A stretch of DNA of 64,000 nucleotides from Chimonanthus salicifolius (Eukaryota; Streptophyta; Magnoliopsida; Laurales; Calycanthaceae). Positions 1 through 10,671 of this stretch are shown in pieces (position 1 is the first letter of the stretch; every line of letters starts with the position of its first letter). The stretch covers positions 39,306,069 through 39,370,068 of the forward strand of contig CM023535.1 of assembly GCA_013350335.1 (NCBI GenBank). The letters run 5' to 3'. The notes under the pieces were generated by a model. The model searched no databases. It was given only the letters and a program-made list of their open reading frames with translations, and was not told the origin of the DNA. A program made the position numbers and the translations under genes.

Positions 1-653
1 TATGATTGGATCTCTATTATCATACACTGTTTTGGATACGATGCTTTATAAGTATGGTATGATTTATTATAACTGGATTTGATATTTATTATATCTGGAT
101 TTTTTGTACTAACCCATGTGTTAACCCTAATTGGAATATCTACTAGGCGTGTTGTACTAACGCCCTACTTCTACCCTAGTGGATGACATAGGAAACAAGG
201 AGAACGATGAACGCGAAATGGGCCAGGCATAGGAGCTTAGATGCTTTTAATTTATATTTTGTTTAAGATACTCATGGGCATGTATTTTGAGTATCTAGAT
301 TTCGGATTGTAATAATTTAGATGAATTTGCTATGGTTGGATATTTTATTGGATAATTGCGTTATGATAATGATGATTAAGAACTTGACGTACTTTGTTAT
401 CCGAATGGAATAGAACTGTGTTCTATTATGTTTCCGCATGTTATGATTTTTATTCCGCATGTTTGTATTGCTATGTGTGAACCGTTTTCATGGACTGAGT
501 CCATGCACACATAAGGTTGGCCAGTTAAGGGTCGGACTTTAGAAGTTCGTACTTAGCTCGCGTCGTGACGTCTCGCTCTCTCTACTCTGTTATGAAAAAA
601 AAATAGACTCTGATTTACGGGAAGAAGCGAGTGAAAAAGGGCGGGACGTTACA
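1..653 (+). mobile_element. Tekay-family LTR, 3' portion, cut by window edge
   Basis: This is the downstream end of a long LTR. It holds the conserved acceptor-like stretch at about 155-179 (CTAAC, then a pyrimidine run and TAG at 177-179), the exon-2-like block after it, the CATGGACT/AGTCCATG palindrome near 490-510, an A-run near 594-602 and the terminal GTTACA ending at 653. The next 5 bases, CAATA (654-658), are the expected right TSD. The left copy lies outside the window. It interrupts the minus-strand integrase of element A just after its GIPPTIV residues. Whether it is a solo LTR or the 3' LTR of a complete element cannot be decided here. Confidence 0.85.
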
Positions 654-1158
654 CAATAGTTGGGGGAATACCATGTAGTCTGATGATATCCCTGATATAT
701 CGTCGACCCAAGGTCTCAGATGAATCTGTCATCCTGATGGGAAGAAAGTGTGCAGACTTGGTCAATCGGTCTACCACGACCCATATCGCATTGTTGCCCT
801 TTGATGACCTTGGCAACCCTATCACAAAATCCATGGAGATGTGTTCCCATTTCCACTCCGGCACTGGTAAGGGTTTGAGTAACCCTGGTGGCTTCTGATA
901 TTCCATCTTAACCTGCTGACAAGTTAAGCAATGAGCAACAAATTATGCCACGTCTCTTTTGAGCCCATGCCACCAGTAGTGTCTTTTCAGGTCGTGATAC
1001 ATCTTGGTGCTGCCTGGATGAATGGAGAGTTTGGTTTGGTGTGCCTGAATCAACAACTCTCTTCTGCAGCTTTTAGGCACATATGTCCTACCCAGGAATA
1101 CAAGACCTTGTCCTGGTAGTAACTCCCGTTCCGGTATGAACTCACTAGTAGACATCTT
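654..1158 (-). pseudogene. Element A: integrase fragment of Tekay-like pol
   Basis: Read on the minus strand, 1158 to 943 encodes the start of the integrase, with the zinc-binding histidines (HQTKLSIH). After a premature TAA near 940 the CLTCQQ cysteine pair follows. Bases 906 to 654 encode the first part of the catalytic core, including MDFVIGLP with the first catalytic Asp. The protein then stops at the LTR ending at 653. Upstream sequence (EIWAK) continues at 8002, on the other side of solo LTR S1, and joins in frame across the ATCTT TSD. Integrase normally inserts the cDNA into chromosomal DNA. This copy cannot work: it has a nonsense codon and two LTR insertions. Confidence 0.92.
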
Positions 1159-1849
1159 TGTAACACTTCGGAATCCCATTGTTATCAATAATTACGGAAT
1201 TTGCCATTTTAATTGTGAATTAACGAATATGAACCTGAGATGGGTAAGGTGTTGGGTCAATGGCCCAATTAGGACCCAACGGTTATGGTATAAGGTTCAA
1301 TTTATAGTAAATGGGTAAAACACATTTAATTGGGTCAATGTAGCTATTTCGGTCAAAATGCCCAATTGGGACCCAATGGGTCGTGGTTAACTTAGTTGAC
1401 CACGAAGTGAGTTCAAGCCTAATTAAATGGGGCTGAATTTGTAACACCCCGGATTTTTAAGATATCAATTTACATAAATTTTGTCTATTTAAATTATAAA
1501 TTAATGGACATGGACCTTATATGGGTAAGATGTATTTAATTGGGTCAAGATTGTTATTTGGGTCAAAATGCCCAAAAGGGACCCAATGGGTCATAGTTGA
1601 CTTGGTTGACCACCAAGTGAGTCCAAGCTTAATTTGGTTGGGGCTGATTTGAGTTGGAAATGGAATCAAATGGTTGAGTTGAATTAAATGGTTGAGTTGA
1701 ATTAAATGGATGAGTTGAGTTAAGTGAGTTCAATAAATTTGAATTAAATGAGTTGGATGGAATATTTATTTTAAGTGAATGAAGTGTGTAGATGAAAGGT
1801 GTTTGGTTGTTTTCAAAATTCAAACAATGGAACACATTGGATGCATGGG

Positions 1850-2182
1850 AGGTATATCTCATGCATGAAAACCCAATGGAAATTAAATGGAGAGGAGGCG
1901 TTTTGTGGAGGTTACACAAGGGAACATCATGGTAAGCACACGTTGGATGCATGGGGAGTTTATATCTCATGCATGAAACCCCCATGTGAATCATTAATGG
2001 AAAGGTGAGGGGTTATGGCTATTTCAAATTTAATCAAGGGGTTCACACTTGGAGGTGGGAGTTTCGTCTCATGGATGAAACCCCCAAAATGGTCACTAAT
2101 GAGAGAGGACGGTTTTGTTAGCCAAGATACCCATTGCAGCTGTTGGAGCCTTGGGAGTTTCATCTCATGGATGAAACCCCCA
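1850..2182 (+). repeat. U3 palindrome array of S2 (TTTCATCTCATG type)
   Basis: Four related imperfect palindromes lie at about 1850-1872, 1956-1983, 2057-2087 and 2154-2182. The last two pair GGGAGTTTC with GAAACCCCC around a TCATG-type centre. The same array with different arm details occurs in H at 44,850-45,132. It lies upstream of the pyrimidine patch, so it is placed in U3 (inference). Confidence 0.8.
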
Positions 2183-2620
2183 AGGGAAGCATTAAGGAGG
2201 GAGGTTAAAGAGATGGGAGTTACACAAGGGTTTAACCAAAAGGCATTATCTTTGGTCGACCACTCCATTTGAACAAAACAAGATTGTGTTTATTTCATTC
2301 TCTCCCTCTCTCTCTTGGCTGTTCTTCTCTCCCTCAAAAACATCTATTGTCCGACCAGCACTCTAGGAGAAAGAAGGCCAAACACTTAGAGAATTTTATC
2401 ATGTTCTCTCCCTCCCTCTCAGGGCCGATTCTTCTCAAGACCAAAGAGGACTTAGAATAATTTGATCTCAAGCTTCTCTCAATCCATATCACTTGGCCGA
2501 ACCACTCCAAGGGGTTTCCAGCAAGGTCAGTCTCGGCTAAAGATCAAGAAGGAAGGAAGGAGGGACTAAGGAAGGAAAGGAGCAAGAAGGAGTGAAAGAA
2601 CCGGAGGAGTCGCGGGATTG

Positions 2621-4212
2621 GTAAGTGCTCAATAAACTCTTGTTAAATAAGATGGTGAAGGAAACATGATCCGGCCATTATATGGCCGAACCCATCAAGG
2701 GTTAAAATCATGGCTATTGAATTTAAAAGAGAAGATAAGGAACCATAGGGTTCGGCCATGATGTATGGCCAAACCCATGGAAAGACTCAAGGAAGTTTTA
2801 TGGGTTTAAAATGATGTTTAAAGGCGAAGAACATGGACCATTCAGCCATTTTGTATGGCCGAACCCCATAAAAATACATTGGTTTGATTTTATTGGATTT
2901 GAAGGAAGGAAATCATAAATGTATGCGTTTGATTTTGTTAAAGTTTTAAAAGAGTTTAAATGGATGGAGGTATGAGAACCAATCATAGATGTATAATAGG
3001 TTTTAATGGAAATAAGGAACCATAGGGTTCGGCCATGTATATGGCCGAGCCCCATGGCGAGACAATGATGGATAGTGTGGTCAATTGTAATGAATTTTGA
3101 AGATGGTAAATGATTTAGAAAGGTGTTGGGCTGTTGGATCAAAAGGAATGGAAAAGAGGAGCACCAAAACCAAAGGGTGAGATTCGGCCATGGTGTATGG
3201 CCGAACCCCACCAAGTGCTATTTATGGAGTTAGATATCATAGGGTTCAGCTATGGTGTATGGTCGAGCCCTATGAACCTTTTCGTGGATCATTTTTGGGA
3301 CTTGGTCATAAGTAATTAAACCAAGTAATTATCCATGGACGATTAATGGCATAGATTGTAATTATGAGGAAAAAATGGAAGATCATGGGTTCGGCCATGG
3401 TGAATGGCCGAACCCCATGAGGAAAGTTTTTATGGATTAGATGATTAACAATAGTCGATGATTAAATGGTTAAGTGATTAACTAAGAAATGAGGGAGTAA
3501 TGGATCAAAGGGAGGATTAAAATTCAAGTAGGTGAGGTTCGGCCATAGTGTATGGCCAAACCCCACAAGTTGTGTTTTTGGACTTAGATACCATTACAAA
3601 TCAAATGGGTTGTTGGTTTAATTTATGGATATGTTATAAGGTAACAGGACTTCATAAAGGGGGCACGATCGTGAACGGTTGCCAGTTTAAAGCTCAAGGA
3701 CACCTTGGTTGTCTTGGGTAGGATTCTACCTTCTTTGAAACCGTGGTTATGTATGTTGGTTTTATCTTATTTTATTGAGTTATGTTTTAAAATAATATGT
3801 TGCAAATATGAGGATTTAATGCTATCATATAAAATAGCATGGAATGCATTAGCATCTCATGCATGGCATGAGGTGAAGGTTAAGTGACCGGAGGGGCCAC
3901 ACTCCGTCGGAGCGACCGAAAAACCTATGTGGGGGTACTTTGATGATGAGAATCGCATCAAGAGATAACCGGAGGGGCCACACTCCGTCGGGGAGTCCGA
4001 AAGACCTATGTGGGGGTACCTTGATGATGAGAATCTCATAAAGAGGATACATTTGATTGTGATGGGTGGGACTCATTGCATACATGGCATGGCATGATTT
4101 TACGAGGTTTTGATGTTATATTATTTGTATGCATGTCTTATACTAACCATGTGTTAGCCATACTTAGAATTCCTACCGAGCGCATTGGTCTAACGCCCTA
4201 CTTCTACCCTAG
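2621..4212 (+). other. Putative LTR intron of S2 carrying the hairpin array
   Basis: A donor-like GTAAGT at 2621-2626 follows a purine-rich exon-like stretch. The acceptor-like end is CTAAC at about 4190, a pyrimidine tract and TAG ending at 4212. All eight GGTTCGGCCAT-type hairpins of this LTR fall inside: about 2671, 2751, 2841, 3026, 3181, 3242, 3388 and 3537. Splicing is inferred from consensus and conservation only. Confidence 0.55.
3890..4048 (+). repeat. Tandem two-stem units in S2
   Basis: Two units of about 79 bp, each with an outer stem CCACA/TGTGG, an inner stem TCGG/CCGA (degraded in the first unit) and then a CTTGATG/CATCAAG-type stem. The same pair of units occurs at this place in every Tekay LTR of the window. 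Confidence 0.85.
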
Positions 4213-5761
4213 TGAATGAAACAGGAAATGAAGGAAATGATGATCGTGAACGGAGCCAAGCATAAGGACTTTGGAATGATTATTGTTATTTTGTTAAGTT
4301 ACTCAAGGACATGTAATTTGAGTAGTTAGACTTCGGCATGTAATAATTAGATATTTGCTATGGTTTGTGAATGGTTCGGTATGGATATTTAAATTAAGTT
4401 AATTTGGTTAAGTGACTAAGTACTTTGCTATCTAAATTGGAGTAGCCTTAGGTTCTATTGTAATTCGCAGTCAGTTTATGTTATATTCCGTATAGATTAT
4501 AAATTACTATGTATGAACCGTTTTCATGGACTTAGTCTATGCACACATAGGGTTGGCCAGTTAAGGGTCGGACTTTAAAAATCCGGACTTAGCTCGCGTT
4601 GTGACGTCCCGCTCTCTATCACTTTTTTTTTTTAAAAAAAAAAATAGACTCTGATTTTCAAAAAGTAAGTGAAAAAGGACGGGGCGTTACAGAATTAAAA
4701 TGGTAATGCAATATGTCTATAGATGAGGATGACACACGCGCATACACAAATCAAGGAGGGATCACAACAAGATTAGGATGTAGCTGATATGGTATATAAT
4801 ATATTGGCTGGAAATCCTAAAGATTGGGTTTGATATTCGAACATTACATTGGGCGGTGATTGGCTGTATTTAGATATGGTTGCATGTGGTTTTGGTGCGG
4901 CTTCTATGTATAAAAGGGTGTATTTTTATGATATATAGATATAGGATAAGCATGAATCTAATTTAATTTGATTTGCATTCTAGCATAAAACTGGCTGGAT
5001 TGTAGCTTCATGGGACAACACATGAGATGTGTATACATGGTAATATACAGCAGGTCCTTGCATGAGAAGCACGAAGGTGGAGTTTGTTGGAATTGGCTTG
5101 AATTAAACTCCTAAATTTTCTCTTCAAAATTAGAGAAATTGGCTGATGATGGGAGTCTTAGATTCAAAAGGACTTTGTTTCCTTGAAGGTGTCCTTTTTG
5201 TAAAGGTTAGGACACACGACGTTGCTATGTTGCTAGAATAAAAGATCACCTGAGTTGGTTGAGATAAGGAAACTGGTTGGTCGAATGGAAGTAAAAGTCC
5301 ATAGAAGGAAGGATTGCTACAATAGTAGTTACTGTCACCGTACAGATCTATTGAGACAACGTTTGGGCAATTGCTAATTTAGGCACCGATTGCACAACTT
5401 ATATAAGGACTACTGCAATATCAATTGAGATATCGATGCGTGTATCATCATTGAGAGACACGATTTTAGAGAGAAAACAAGGAGGAGTTCTGGTTGGTTG
5501 AAAGTATTAGGTTTCAGACCTGAGAACTAGAGGCTTGGTAGGATCTCTCTCTAAGTTCAGTTGAAAACCATTCTAGTTTTCATAACAGAGAAAGGCAAGC
5601 TGAAACGGCAAACAGCAAGGTCTGTTTGGATCTGTCAAGCAAGTCTTAACTTTATTCTGTATAGACAACCCAATACACAGATTCAGTGTGGGAGGCATTC
5701 TCTCTAAAAACCACCAGCGTAGAGGAGACGTTGCAGAGGCGTTCTAGGCCCAACTATAGTC

Positions 5762-5768
5762 TATAAAG
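5762..5768 (+). promoter_or_regulatory. TATA-box candidate in S1
   Basis: TATAAAG about 205 bp before the donor-like GTAAGT at 5974. A second candidate (TATATAAGG) lies at 5399-5407. Position relative to the donor is similar to the TATA box of C's 3' LTR at 28,315. Confidence 0.5.
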
Positions 5769-5973
5769 GGACAGAGATCGTGACTGTCACACACGGCTGG
5801 CTGCGAGGGAAGACACACAAACTAAGAGCGTGTGTCAACAGAGAGATACATCAGGTTGCATAATCTGTGTGAAAGATCAAAAAGAAAGAGGAATACATAC
5901 AAAAGCGGCTAAGGAAGGAAAGGACTGGAATAACTAGTCGGAGCGAAGGAAAATCGGAAGAGTCGTGGAACCG

Positions 5974-7522
5974 GTAAGTATTTTGATAATTTTGTTTAAA
6001 TAAAGGAACCATAGGGTTCGGCCACGGTGTATGGCCGAACCCCATGGGAGAAAAAGTAGGGGATGAATATAATAATTTAATGGAAGGATGAAGCATAGGG
6101 TTCGGCCATATGTATGGCCGAACCCCATGGAAAGACATTGGTTATTTTATGGGTTTTTGAGGGATGAAAACCATGGTATGTTATAAATGTTTTAAAAGGG
6201 TTTAAAATGGATATATGGTTAAGGACATGGTTCGGCCATTGCATGGCCGAACCCTAATTTTTATTATGGCTAAGATGCTAAGCATGAACTATGTATGGAA
6301 TGGGTGGAAGATCAAGGATTAAAAGGGGACCAAAGTCAAATGAGTGAGGTTCGGCCATGGTGTATGGCCGAACCCTACTAGGGTTTATTTTATGGACTTG
6401 AAAATGGTAATGGATGCAATGAAGAAATTGGAAAGTTAGACATCATAGGGTTCGGCCATGGTGTATGGCCGAACCCCATGAACCAATTTTATGTGTCAAT
6501 TATGGATCTAATATGTCTATGTATATTTTTAATGAATGGTTCACCAAACCAAGGGATGAAGGGATTGATTAGGGTTTTATTTTATGAATTATGAATCAAT
6601 CATGAATCTATGTAATGGATTAGTTTTGGACTTAAACATGAGGTGATGGAAACCATGGCAAAATTGTAAATAAGAGTGAAAATGATAGACCATGGGTTCG
6701 GCCATGGTGTGTGGCCGAACCCCATGGGAAAGGTTTGATGGACTTAAGGTTTATGTATGTTAGATTAAATGACTGAGAAGTGATATGATCTTGGACTTAA
6801 GTTAAATGAGCAAAAAGGGAACTAAAACCAAAGAGGTGAGGTTCGGCCATAATATATGGCCAAACCCCACAAAGTTGGGTCTATGGAGTTAGACATCATA
6901 AGAAATCAATTGGAACATGGGTTCAATTAATTGTTGTGTAATAAGGTAACGGACCTCACAAGGGGTGTACGATCGTGAGTGGCTACTGGACGAAATCGCA
7001 AGGACACTTTAGTGGTCTTTGGTAGGATTCTACCTCTTTGAAACCATGGGTTTATGTACAATCTTTTTATCTTATTTTGATGAATTTACGTTGTAAAAGA
7101 TATGTTTCAAATGTGAGTTTTAATGCTATGTTTACAATATAAAATAGCATGTGTTTCATTAGCATCTCATGCATGGCATGGGGTGAAGGATATGTAACCG
7201 GAGGGGCCATACTCCGTCGGGGCGTCCGAAAGACCAATGTGGGGATACCTTGATGTGCATTTCTATCAAGAAGAAATCGGAGGGGCCACACTCCGTCGGG
7301 GCGTCCGAAAGACCTATGTGGGGGTACCATGATGATGAGAATTCCATCAAGAGGTTATTTGTACTTGTGATGGGTGGGACTCATTGCATTTGACATCATG
7401 ACGTGGCATTGTTTTATATGGTTTGACTTTATGTTATTATATATGATTTGTACTAACCATGTGTAGACCCTAAATGGAATACCTACTAGGTGCGTTGTTC
7501 TAACGCCCTACTTCTACCCTAG
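5974..7522 (+). other. Putative LTR intron of S1
   Basis: GTAAGT at 5974-5979 to the AG at 7521-7522 (1549 bp), with CTAAC at about 7498. At least seven hairpins are inside, near 6014, 6098, 6228, 6347, 6447, 6694 and 6840. The two-stem tandem units at 7198-7352 are also inside. Confidence 0.55.
7198..7352 (+). repeat. Tandem two-stem units in S1
   Basis: Two units of about 78 bp. The first has a partly decayed outer stem. The second keeps CCACA/TGTGG and the inner TCGG/CCGA stem. Each is followed by a TTGATG/CATCAA-type stem. Confidence 0.85.
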
Positions 7523-7996
7523 TGGATGGTACAGGAAACAAGGGGAATGATAAACGCAAAAAGGGCCAAGCATAGGAGCTTGGATGCTTTTAGTTTTTAT
7601 TTTGATTAAGATACTCATGGACTTGTAATTTGAGTAGCTAGAATTCGACATGTAATAACTTTGATAACTTTGTTGTGGTCTAAATGGTTTGTTGGATAGT
7701 TTAAGTTAACTTTAATTATGATTAAAGACTTGAATTACTTTGCTATTTAAAATGGAATAGAATTAGGTTCTATTATAATTCCGCAGTTATGGTTTTAATC
7801 TGCATATTTATTTTGTTATGTGTGAAACGTTTTCATGGACTTAGTCCATGTACACATAGGGTTGGCCAATTAAGGGTCGGACTTTAGAAGTTCGGACTCG
7901 CGTCATGACGTCCCGCTCTCTATCACTCTTTTAAAAAATATATATATATATACTCTGATTTTCGGAAAGCGAGTGAAAAAAGAGCGAGGTGTTACA

Positions 7997-9350
7997 ATCT
8001 TGGCCCATATCTCCTCCATTTCCGGATCTGTCCGATGCTTCTGTTCAATCTTGGAGACCATGTTGGATCGTATGATCAGATTGTACATAGCTCCCACGGT
8101 TACTGATATATAGGTTGAACTCTCGAATGGTATTCAGTATCTCCCATTCTGTTCTGATCAAACTGGCCACTGATGCATGTGATATGCAGCTGAGGGCATC
8201 CGCCACCTTGTTTGCATTGCTAGGGTGATATCGATGCGCGAACTCATAATCTTGCAAATATTCCATCCATGCGCTGCCTCATGTTGAGCTCTTTCTGATC
8301 AAACAAGTATTTTAAGCTCTTATGATCTGAAAACACTTCAAACTTCTCGCCATACAAATAGTGTCTCCAGCTTTTGAGAGCAAAGATCACTGCGGCTAGT
8401 TCCATATCATGTGTGGGATAGAGGCGTTCATGTATTTTCAACTGTCTTGAGCCATAAGCCACCACACGCTGACTTTGGCTGAGAGAACACCCAAGTCCCT
8501 CTCCTGAAGTATCTCATTGTACCTCATAGCCCTTGCCTCTTTCCGGCAAAATCAGGATAGGAGCAGTTGTAAGTCTCTCCTTCAATTCCTCAAATCTCCG
8601 ATTGCGCACATCTGACCACTTAAATTTGACTCCTTTCTGAGTGAGTCGAGTAAGTGGAGATGCAATCTTGGAGAAGTCCATGATAAACTTCCTATAGTAA
8701 CGAGCCAAACCCAGGAAACTACGAATTTCAGTCACATTTTTTGGTGCTTTCCATTCTCTCACTACCGCCACCTTAGCCTGATCCACGGCTATACCTTCTG
8801 CTGATATAACATGCCCCAAAAAGTTGACCTCAGATAGCCAGAATTCACACTTGCTTGCTTTGGCATACAACTGGTTCTTCCTCAAAGTGTCCAGGACTAT
8901 CCGCAGGTGCTCAGCATGTTCCTCCTGACCTTCAGAATAGATCAGGATGTCATCAATAATACAATCACAAACTGGTCCAAGTAAGGATGGAAGATCCTGT
9001 TCATTAGGTCCATGAACACAGCCAGTGCATTGGTGAGTCCAAACAGCATGACTACAAACTCATATAGTCCATACCGTGTCCTGAAGGCTATCTTCTCTAT
9101 GTCCTCATCCTTAACCCGGATTTGATGGTAGCTGGACATCAGATCAATCTTTGAGAAGTGGATGGAACCCCTAAGTTGATCGAATTGATCATCAATCATG
9201 GGTAGAGGGCACTTGTTCTTGACAGTCAGCTGGTTCAATTTTCGGTAATCCACACACATCCGGAGTGTACCGTCTTTCTTCTTCACAAATAACACCGGAG
9301 CTCCCAAAGAAGATGTACTATTCCGGATGCATCCCATTCTGAGAAGTTCA
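7997..9350 (-). pseudogene. Element A: reverse transcriptase, RNase H and integrase N-terminus
   Basis: Minus-strand pol of element A in several frames. Bases 9337 to 8942 hold the start of the reverse transcriptase (VDYRKLN, YHQIRV, FGLTNA). A frameshift falls exactly before the catalytic FIDD motif, so the active site is lost. Bases 8885 to 8514 hold the connection region ([18 protein letters not shown]). Bases 8465 to 8244 hold RNase H ([17 protein letters not shown]), with another frameshift near 8250. Bases 8266 to 8002 give the linker to integrase and end at EIWAK, where solo LTR S1 was inserted. Close homologues in the same order are in B and C. The element is dead. Confidence 0.92.
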
Positions 9351-9977
9351 TCAATCTACTTCTTTAAACTCGGACATCTCAGCTGGTGCCATCCGGTAAT
9401 GTGACAATGACACTAGTGCAGTGCCAAGGTGTAGTTTGATCTCAAAATTAATCTCCATCATGGGTGGCAAGCCAGGGAGTTTTGTTGGGAATACTTCTGC
9501 GTAGTCTTTCACTATCGCTTGAAGTTCAGCCACCAGTGCCTTGTTTAATTTGATACTGTTCAATACCAGGTGATTGACCCCTTCATGCAGTCTTCTTCTT
9601 ATAGGGATGCTGTGTTTGTCAGCATGTACCACATATTGCTTCCCCTCGGGTGACCAAAATTTTACCCTGCGAAGATGGCAATTGATGTTGGCCTGAAAGC
9701 TAGTCAACCAGTCCATGCCTAAGATAATGTCATACTCAGTCATATCGAGTACCAGATAGTTGAACTCAAATCTGTATCCAGCGAGTTCAGTGTTTGTGCA
9801 TATAAGCCCCAATGACCTGTCTCCGACGGGGGATACAATAGTGAGTGATGTGGACAGTTTTTGTACTAATGTGCCAGTAGTGAATATGAATGCAACAGAC
9901 ACAAAGGAGTGGGATGCTTCAGAATCAAATAATGCAAAGGCATAGGAACCACTGACTACTTCCATACCTTGAATCAC
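9351..9977 (-). pseudogene. Element A: aspartic protease and protease-RT linker
   Basis: Minus-strand protease region. The catalytic triplet that reads DSG in B and C is DSE here (ALFDSEASHSF), which should abolish activity. The flap and core segments FNYLVLDM and DIILGMDWL are visible. The linker that leads into RT (EVFPTKLPGLPP, PHYRMAP-like) follows before a frameshift at about 9355. The retroviral-type protease would cut the Gag-Pol polyprotein. It overlaps the gag frame at 9925-9977, which marks a frameshift relative to B, where gag and protease share one frame. Confidence 0.9.
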
Positions 9978-10640
9978 GGTGATCCACTGCTGCTGGAGGA
10001 GCTAAAGTAAACAACCGTCCAGATCCGGTAGGGTTAGGCACCCATCCCGCCTGGTTATATGTCCTGCCTCCTCGTGAATGAGTTGGTCTGGCTGGTGGGT
10101 GAAATGAACCCTTAGAATGAGAGGGTCTGCTAAGCTGTGGGCACTCCCTCTTGAAATGGCCCAGCTGGTCACAATGGAAACAATTGTTCACACCTCGGGG
10201 AACTTGAGAGACTGATGCTGATGGGGAGGGCTTGTTGGGACGAAAGCCCCTTGTTGACCCGGTAGAAGGTGAGGGTCTTCCCAAGTTAGGTTGAAACCTC
10301 TTGTTCGGATGAAATGTACCTCTCCCACTCTGACTTCGGCGGTTGTCCACAAACCTCACTGTCTCAACCATCTCTTGTTTCGCTGTAGTGGCCCTGCTGA
10401 CCACCTCTGCCAGTGCAGCTGCCTTGAAGATGGTTACCTAGGCCCTAATGCTGGTCGAAGGCCTCGCTCAAACTTGCGAGCCCTTCGGTACTCCGTATCC
10501 ACCATATATAGGGCATAGTAGGATAGACTGAGGAACTCCTGATGGTACTCCGCCACCGTCATGGTGCCTTGTACCAAAGATAAGAACGCTTGGGTGTGGC
10601 GCTCCTTCTCCTCCTTGGGAAAGTAGTGGTCCAAAGTAGT
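9978..10640 (-). pseudogene. Element A: gag remnant with zinc knuckle
   Basis: Two minus-strand pieces: 10634-10434 (capsid part, EYHQEFLSLS and [10 protein letters not shown]) and 10404-9978 (basic linker plus zinc knuckle CFHCDQLGHFKREC, a complete CX2CX4HX4C). The N-terminal half of gag and the whole leader are missing. The primer site at 10642-10653 is followed within about 15 bases by sequence that in B lies about 1.1 kb downstream of the primer site. Gag would form the virus-like particle and bind RNA. This one is truncated and frameshifted. Confidence 0.9.
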
Positions 10641-10641
10641 C

Positions 10642-10653
10642 GCTCTAATACCA
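10642..10653 (-). other. Primer binding site of element A
   Basis: On the minus strand it reads TGGTATTAGAGC, one base different from the primer sites of B and C, and complementary to the 3' end of plant initiator Met tRNA. It starts two bases inside the LTR end (TGTAAC at 10656 on the plus strand). It fixes the orientation of A and the inner boundary of its 5' LTR. Confidence 0.88.
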
Positions 10654-10655
10654 AC

Positions 10656-10671
10656 TGTAACGCCCGCCCCT
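10656..10671 (-). mobile_element. Terminal 16 bp of element A's 5' LTR, at a deletion junction
   Basis: Plus strand TGTAACGCCCGCCCC is the reverse complement of the conserved LTR 3' end. Instead of continuing into the U5 seen in other minus-strand copies (for example at 36,405), the sequence changes at about 10671 into the middle of a plus-strand LTR (hairpin right arm, ATGGCTGAACC). The rest of this LTR resumes at 35,610 (inference from orientation and TSD logic). Confidence 0.75.

Larger units (their letters stand above)
1440..4691 (+). mobile_element. Solo LTR S2 (Tekay family) nested in S1
   Basis: Starts TGTAACACCCCGG at 1440 and ends GTTACA at 4691 (3252 bp), with TSD GAATT at 1435-1439 and 4692-4696. 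Removing it restores the neighbouring LTR, which can be checked against the minus-strand copy at about 43,745-43,800. It belongs to the same LTR type as H at 44,042-45,581: both carry a U3 array of GTTTCATCTCATG palindromes. A pyrimidine-rich patch near 2290-2330 precedes a purine-rich exon-like region and GTAAGT at 2621. Eight recognisable hairpins follow between 2671 and 3564. Confidence 0.95.
1159..7996 (+). mobile_element. Solo LTR S1 (Tekay family), split by solo LTR S2
   Basis: Starts TGTAACAC at 1159 and ends GTTACA at 7996. The flanking 5-bp TSDs are identical: ATCTT at 1154-1158 and 7997-8001. Without S2 (1440-4696 including one TSD) it is about 3.58 kb. No primer site or gag-pol follows, so it is a solo LTR left by LTR-LTR recombination. 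Its U3 continues at 4697 after S2. TATA candidates are at 5399-5407 and 5762-5768, the donor-like GTAAGT at 5974, at least seven GGTTCGGCCAT hairpins between 6014 and 6867, tandem two-stem units at 7198-7352 and the acceptor-like AG at 7521-7522. It sits in the integrase gene of element A. Confidence 0.93.

Noticed and set aside
2671..3564. MicroRNA precursor interpretation of individual hairpins
   Set aside because: The basic stem is 11 bp and the best about 17 bp with a very short loop, too short for a typical plant miRNA precursor. siRNA origin remains open.
7067..7350. Minus-strand open frames with repeated PTECGPSG or RRSMD peptides (also near 3849, 20490, 22128, 34810, 37012, 55299)
   Set aside because: They are antisense readings of the two-stem repeat in the LTRs and follow the repeat, not a gene.
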